DNA of 64,000 nucleotides from Pseudomonas sp. ATCC 13867 (GTDB lineage: Bacteria; Pseudomonadota; Gammaproteobacteria; Pseudomonadales; Pseudomonadaceae). The DNA lies in the NCBI RefSeq assembly GCF_000349845.1, contig NC_020829.1, positions 4,223,001-4,287,000 on the forward strand, in the 5' to 3' direction. Under the pieces are notes generated by a model that worked only from the letters and a program-made list of their open reading frames with translations, was not told the origin of the DNA and searched no databases. Below are positions 61,501 through 64,000 of the stretch, piece after piece. A program made the position numbers and the translations under genes. Position 1 is the stretch's first letter, and the number at the start of each line of letters is the position of its first letter.

Positions 61501-62035
61501 CCTCCAGCAATTCCGCGCGCTGGTTGGCGTTGGCTTCGAGGAAGGCGGCAAAACCGCCCTGGGCCAGCAGCATGGATTTGGTGAAGCGTTCGAAGTCCAG
61601 CCCCGTCAGGATTTCGGTCTGCTTGAGCTTGTCGCTGATCTTGTCGGTAAGGATTTCCCCCTCGCCACTGGCGCGGTCGACGCGCGCCAGCTCCACCTTC
61701 GGCGCCTGCAACGCGCCCTCGGCCTTGTCGCGGGCGCGGCGCTGGCTCCAGAAGGCGCGGTAGGGCTGCCCCTTCACCTCGAACTCCACTTCGGCCAGGC
61801 AGTCGGCGGTGTGCCGGGTCATCAGCTCGTTGCCGCTCTGCGACAGCACGCTCATGCGCGGCGTGCGGTGGTAGAGCGCGAGGCAGATGGCGTCGAGCAG
61901 CGTGGTCTTGCCGGCGCCGGTGGGGCCGGTGATGGCGAACAGGCCGTTGCCGGCGAAGGGTTCGGCGGTGAAGTCGATTTTCCACTCGCCCTTGAGCGAG
62001 TTGAGGTTCTTCAGGCGCAGGCTGAGGATTCTCAT
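58586..62035 (-). CDS. sbcC: nuclease subunit SbcC (Rad50-like ATPase)
   Basis: A 1149-residue SMC-like ATPase of the SbcCD nuclease, which cleaves hairpins and processes double-strand breaks. Seen: Walker A in ITGPTGAGKTTLLDAICLAL, very long Gln/Ala/Arg/Leu-rich coiled coils (about 180-500 and 540-900), a zinc hook CxxC in GEACPLCGSLQHP near residue 557, signature LSGGESFLVSLALALALS and Walker B DSLFLDEGFGTLD. It overlaps sbcD by 4 nt. Confidence 0.96.
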   Translation of the reverse strand: MRILSLRLKNLNSLKGEWKIDFTAEPFAGNGLFAITGPTGAGKTTLLDAICLALYHRTPRMSVLSQSGNELMTRHTADCLAEVEFEVKGQPYRAFWSQRRARDKAEGALQAPKVELARVDRASGEGEILTDKISDKLKQTEILTGLDFERFTKSMLLAQGGFAAFLEANANQRAELLEELTGTEIYGLISQRVFERTRDVRGALDQLRARAEGVELLSGEQREALEQQNHQALLQEASLQGRQVALQAQRRWCEELGRAEQQMRQASENETGARQSLDAAQPDLQRLAASEPAARLQPLHQAWRANHDSLAQDRAALEDNRSEQAASRERIAEALWSASQFARQVSDARGAALDALVEQRQALEARFAQQPQRARLGELLGGWRAQFAQRARLMAAGVEIQRQFDQAQQAFSDAGARREGLQGDARLSEQALGEARQIESAARQQLESLLAGATEAQLRDRAQQLQALGRGFDRLEQIAQARAQAAAQLARWQPELLALRQRKGERDGAIVVLRERYKATQQQVADREKLLQQEQRIHQLEHWRAQLQPGEACPLCGSLQHPAVEAYQALDVSATQTALDESRRALAELESQGVALRGELAELEAQLQQGQRQLDEAEAALRQQQDAWQQHCAAQGLQLVDEQALATERQRHETALADLQRQLTALEEHKVRQQDAVQARVDAERKHSEAAQQLALFEGEQQFARQRQDERTQQIASQRAELRQQEETLAAALTELGYDLPEDGEQWLAERTGEWQRWQRDQQLGQQLAAAEREAAQAAGVARETAQQWQQRWQAAAFEARSVVPRAEDPQQALAESEARLGASQRQADALQGREQSLLERLQQDQARLAQSAAAWQHALAQSPFADEPAYLAALLDDAQRAELGTLRQKLETAITEAVALRTAALKDVERLNAEPHGDLSLDELNQQLLTLNAELRELGQRQGEIRAQLQGDDARRASQQSLFEAIRRQEEEHDLWQRLNSLIGAADGARYRRFAQGLTLDHLVHLANRQLQRLHGRYQLARRSDGELELEVVDTWQGDTARDCKTLSGGESFLVSLALALALSDLVSHKTSIDSLFLDEGFGTLDGETLEVALDALDSLNATGKTIGVISHVEALKERIPVQLKVHKGVGMGYSQLDACFRFTPGNG

Positions 62036-63258
62036 GGCTGCTGCTCCTGCTCTTGCAGTTCACCGAGCACCTGCCGGTACAACCCGGTCAGGCGTTCACG
62101 CAAGGGCGCTTCCAGGTCCTCGCCGTCCAGGCGTTGCCGGAACACATCCTCGGGGCTGAGTTCGTCGAGGGTTTCCTTCGCCTCGCTGAACAGCGCCGCC
62201 TGTGCGTTGCCGCGCTCACGGCGGGTTCGCAGGACGACCACCGGCAGGTCTTCGCAAAGCTTCTCGACGCGCACCTGGATATCGCTGAGGTAGTCGTCGG
62301 TGTGCACCAGCACCTCCAGCCACACCGGCTGCTCGGCGCTGCCTTCCGCGGCCACGCGGGCCAGCTCGACGGGCAGGCTGGCGAGGCTGCCGGACACCGA
62401 CTTCAGCGGCTGGAAGCACGGCACCGGCAAGGCGCTGACGCCGCGCAGGCCGCTGTCGTCCAGGTCCACCAGCAGTACCTGCTTGCCTTGCGCGGCCTCG
62501 TCGAAACTCAGCGCGATGGGCGAGCCGCAATAGCGGATGTGCTCCAGTCCGCCGACCTTCTGCGGCCGGTGGATGTGCCCCAGGGCGATGTAGTCCGCCG
62601 GCGGGAAGGCGCTGGTGGGGAAGGCCTCCAGCGTGCCGACGTAGATCTCCCGCACCGACTCGCTGGCGCTCGCGCCCACCGTGGTGAGGTGACCGGTGGC
62701 GAGGATCGGCAGGTGGCGGCCGAGGGCTTCGCGCTGCGCCTCGGCGCGCTCGAACAACTGCCGGTAATGCGCCTGGATCGCCTGTTGCAGCGCCAGTTGC
62801 TTGTCCTGCGCGCTCTGTCCGGCCTGGCTGGTGAGCACATCACGCGGGCGGATGAAGGGAATCGCACAGAGGATCGCGCCGGGCTCGCCGTTGCGCTGCG
62901 GCAGCACCAGCACCTGCGCGTCGAGATCGGTGCCGACGGCGGCGATCACCTGGGTGTCCAGGCACGCCAGCAGCTCGCGGGACTCCTCCAGCATGGCCAC
63001 CGAATCATGGTTGCCGCCCAGCACCACCAGCCGTGCGCCGGTATCGCGCAGTTCGACGATGAAGCGGTTGTACAGCTCGCGGGCGTAACTGGGCGGCGCG
63101 CCGGTGTCGAACACATCGCCGGCGATGATCACCGCATCCACGCCCTGCTCGCGCACCTGCCCGACCAGCCAGGCGCAGAACGCCTGGTGCTCGGCCTCGC
63201 GGCTCTTGCCCATGAAGTGCTGGCCCAGGTGCCAGTCGGAGGTGTGGAGAATGCGCAT
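62032..63258 (-). CDS. sbcD: nuclease subunit SbcD (Mre11-like)
   Basis: A 408-residue calcineurin-type phosphoesterase, partner of SbcC. All metal-binding motifs are visible: HTSDWHLGQ, AGDVFDTGAPP, GGNHDS, ATGHLT and LGHIHRPQ. I chose the ATG directly before RILHTSDWHLGQ; the longer open frame upstream is not part of the family. First gene of the sbcD-sbcC-(acetyltransferase) unit. Confidence 0.96.
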   Translation of the reverse strand: MRILHTSDWHLGQHFMGKSREAEHQAFCAWLVGQVREQGVDAVIIAGDVFDTGAPPSYARELYNRFIVELRDTGARLVVLGGNHDSVAMLEESRELLACLDTQVIAAVGTDLDAQVLVLPQRNGEPGAILCAIPFIRPRDVLTSQAGQSAQDKQLALQQAIQAHYRQLFERAEAQREALGRHLPILATGHLTTVGASASESVREIYVGTLEAFPTSAFPPADYIALGHIHRPQKVGGLEHIRYCGSPIALSFDEAAQGKQVLLVDLDDSGLRGVSALPVPCFQPLKSVSGSLASLPVELARVAAEGSAEQPVWLEVLVHTDDYLSDIQVRVEKLCEDLPVVVLRTRRERGNAQAALFSEAKETLDELSPEDVFRQRLDGEDLEAPLRERLTGLYRQVLGELQEQEQQP

Positions 63259-63390
63259 ACCGTGACGTCCGCAGCCGTGATCCAAAGGCTGGGATGATAG
63301 CGGGTTGCGCCGCCGCGATGGCGGATTCGCCGGCCACCGCCGCCCAGGCTGGCTATCTTTCAGGAATGCACGCCGCGAAAAGGACTCCCC

Positions 63391-64000
63391 ATGCAACGCC
63401 TCGTCAACATGCTCAAGGACCTCGCCATCCTCGTCCGCGCCAACCTCTGGCTGGTGCCGGTGCTGGCCGCGCTGGTCGCTGCGGTCTTCTACTTCGTCGC
63501 GCCGCCACCGCCGATGAGCGCCACCCTCGCCACCGGCGCGCCGGGGGGCGGTTATGCGGCTTTCGGCGAGCGCCTGAAGGAGGAACTGGCCACGCAGGGC
63601 TTCGAGCTGAAGCTGGTCAAGACCGCGGGGTCGAGACAGAACCTGGAGAAGCTGCTGGACACCGGCAGCGAGGTGAACATCGGGCTGGTGCAGAGCGGCC
63701 AGGAGCAACAACTGGAGCCCGCCCAGCGCACCGGCCTGCAGACCCTCGGGGCGATGTTCCAGGAGCCCTTGTGGCTGTTCCAGCGCCGCGACGTGAAGAT
63801 CGACCGCGTCGCCGACCTGCTGCCGCTGCGGCTGGCCATCGGCACGCCGGGCAGCGGCACCGAGGCGGTGACCGAAGCCATCCTCAAGGCCAACGACATC
63901 CCCAGCGATCCCCTGCCGGCGAACTGGCAGGCGCGCGGCGGCAACGCGGTGGCCCATGAACTGCTGGCCGGCACGCTGGACGCGGCCTTCTTCGTCGGCC
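63391..64000 (+). CDS. TAXI-type TRAP transporter solute receptor, 5' part
   Basis: The frame is open from the ATG to the window edge (203 codons). It begins with a short basic segment and one hydrophobic helix (ANLWLVPVLAALVAAVFYFV), a signal anchor or uncleaved signal. After it come ATGAPGGGYAAFGERLKEEL, LVKTAGSRQNLEKLLDTGSEVNIGLVQSGQ and AIGTPGSGTEAVTEAILKAN, typical of TAXI-family (TRAP-associated extracytoplasmic immunogenic) receptors. The ligand is unknown. ATG preceded by AAGGA. The gene is cut by the end of the window. Confidence 0.82.
   Translation, partial: MQRLVNMLKDLAILVRANLWLVPVLAALVAAVFYFVAPPPPMSATLATGAPGGGYAAFGERLKEELATQGFELKLVKTAGSRQNLEKLLDTGSEVNIGLVQSGQEQQLEPAQRTGLQTLGAMFQEPLWLFQRRDVKIDRVADLLPLRLAIGTPGSGTEAVTEAILKANDIPSDPLPANWQARGGNAVAHELLAGTLDAAFFVG

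Overview
The window is a GC-rich, gene-dense chromosomal segment from a Pseudomonas, probably of the P. aeruginosa/P. nitroreducens/P. citronellolis side of the genus. This is inferred from gene order: der-bamB-yfgM-hisS-ispG-rodZ-pilF-rlmN-ndk, iscX-fdx-hscA-hscB-iscA-iscU-iscS-iscR, cysE-trmJ, suhB, secF-secD-yajC-tgt-queA, lptG-lptF, pepA-holC and valS follow the order I know from the P. aeruginosa chromosome, and Pseudomonas-type REP pairs sit after several stop codons. No database search was possible.

Layout. 0-4.4 kb: a DapA-like aldolase, an aldo/keto reductase, and an overlapping glutamine-transaminase-like/omega-amidase-like pair. 4.4-13.7 kb (minus strand): a housekeeping run covering ribosome assembly (der), outer-membrane assembly (bamB, yfgM), histidyl-tRNA synthesis, isoprenoids (ispG), cell shape (rodZ), the PilQ pilotin (pilF), rRNA/tRNA methylation (rlmN) and ndk. 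13.8-19.5 kb: the complete Isc iron-sulfur operon behind an iscR promoter with two recognisable IscR-type sites. 19.5-22.8 kb: cysE-trmJ, divergent suhB, and a glycine-zipper envelope protein. 22.9-28.3 kb: Sec accessory and queuosine genes.

28.4-35.4 kb is the most unusual part. A tRNA-Leu(CAA) with its own promoter and terminator is followed by a short gene-poor stretch and then a complete minor-pilin operon, read towards the tRNA in the order pilE-pilV-pilW-pilX-pilY1-fimT. Its base composition is visibly lower in GC than the flanks. A near-perfect sigma-54 promoter lies about 180 bp upstream of pilE, with a palindromic candidate activator site further upstream. The setting (tRNA gene, composition shift, order different from the fimU-pilVWXY1Y2E operon of P. 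aeruginosa) suggests a cassette inserted or replaced at the tRNA. Next to it is a CSS-EAL c-di-GMP phosphodiesterase, a functional class often linked to surface behaviour.

37.3-46 kb: an RDD membrane protein, LPS-export permeases lptF/lptG, pepA, a long inverted repeat that runs into the holC ribosome-binding site, holC, a small conserved protein and valS. 46-58 kb: an exported M14 peptidase, a TPP enzyme followed by a DASS-type permease, a winged-helix protein, a TVP38-like membrane protein, rlmF, an isochorismatase-family hydrolase, a gamma-carbonic-anhydrase-like protein, prlC with a zinc-ribbon partner, and a Dps protein with a histone H1-like Lys/Pro/Ala tail. 58-64 kb: an AAC(6')-type acetyltransferase gene broken by one in-frame stop, overlapping the end of sbcC; sbcD; and the 5' part of a TAXI-type solute receptor cut by the window edge.
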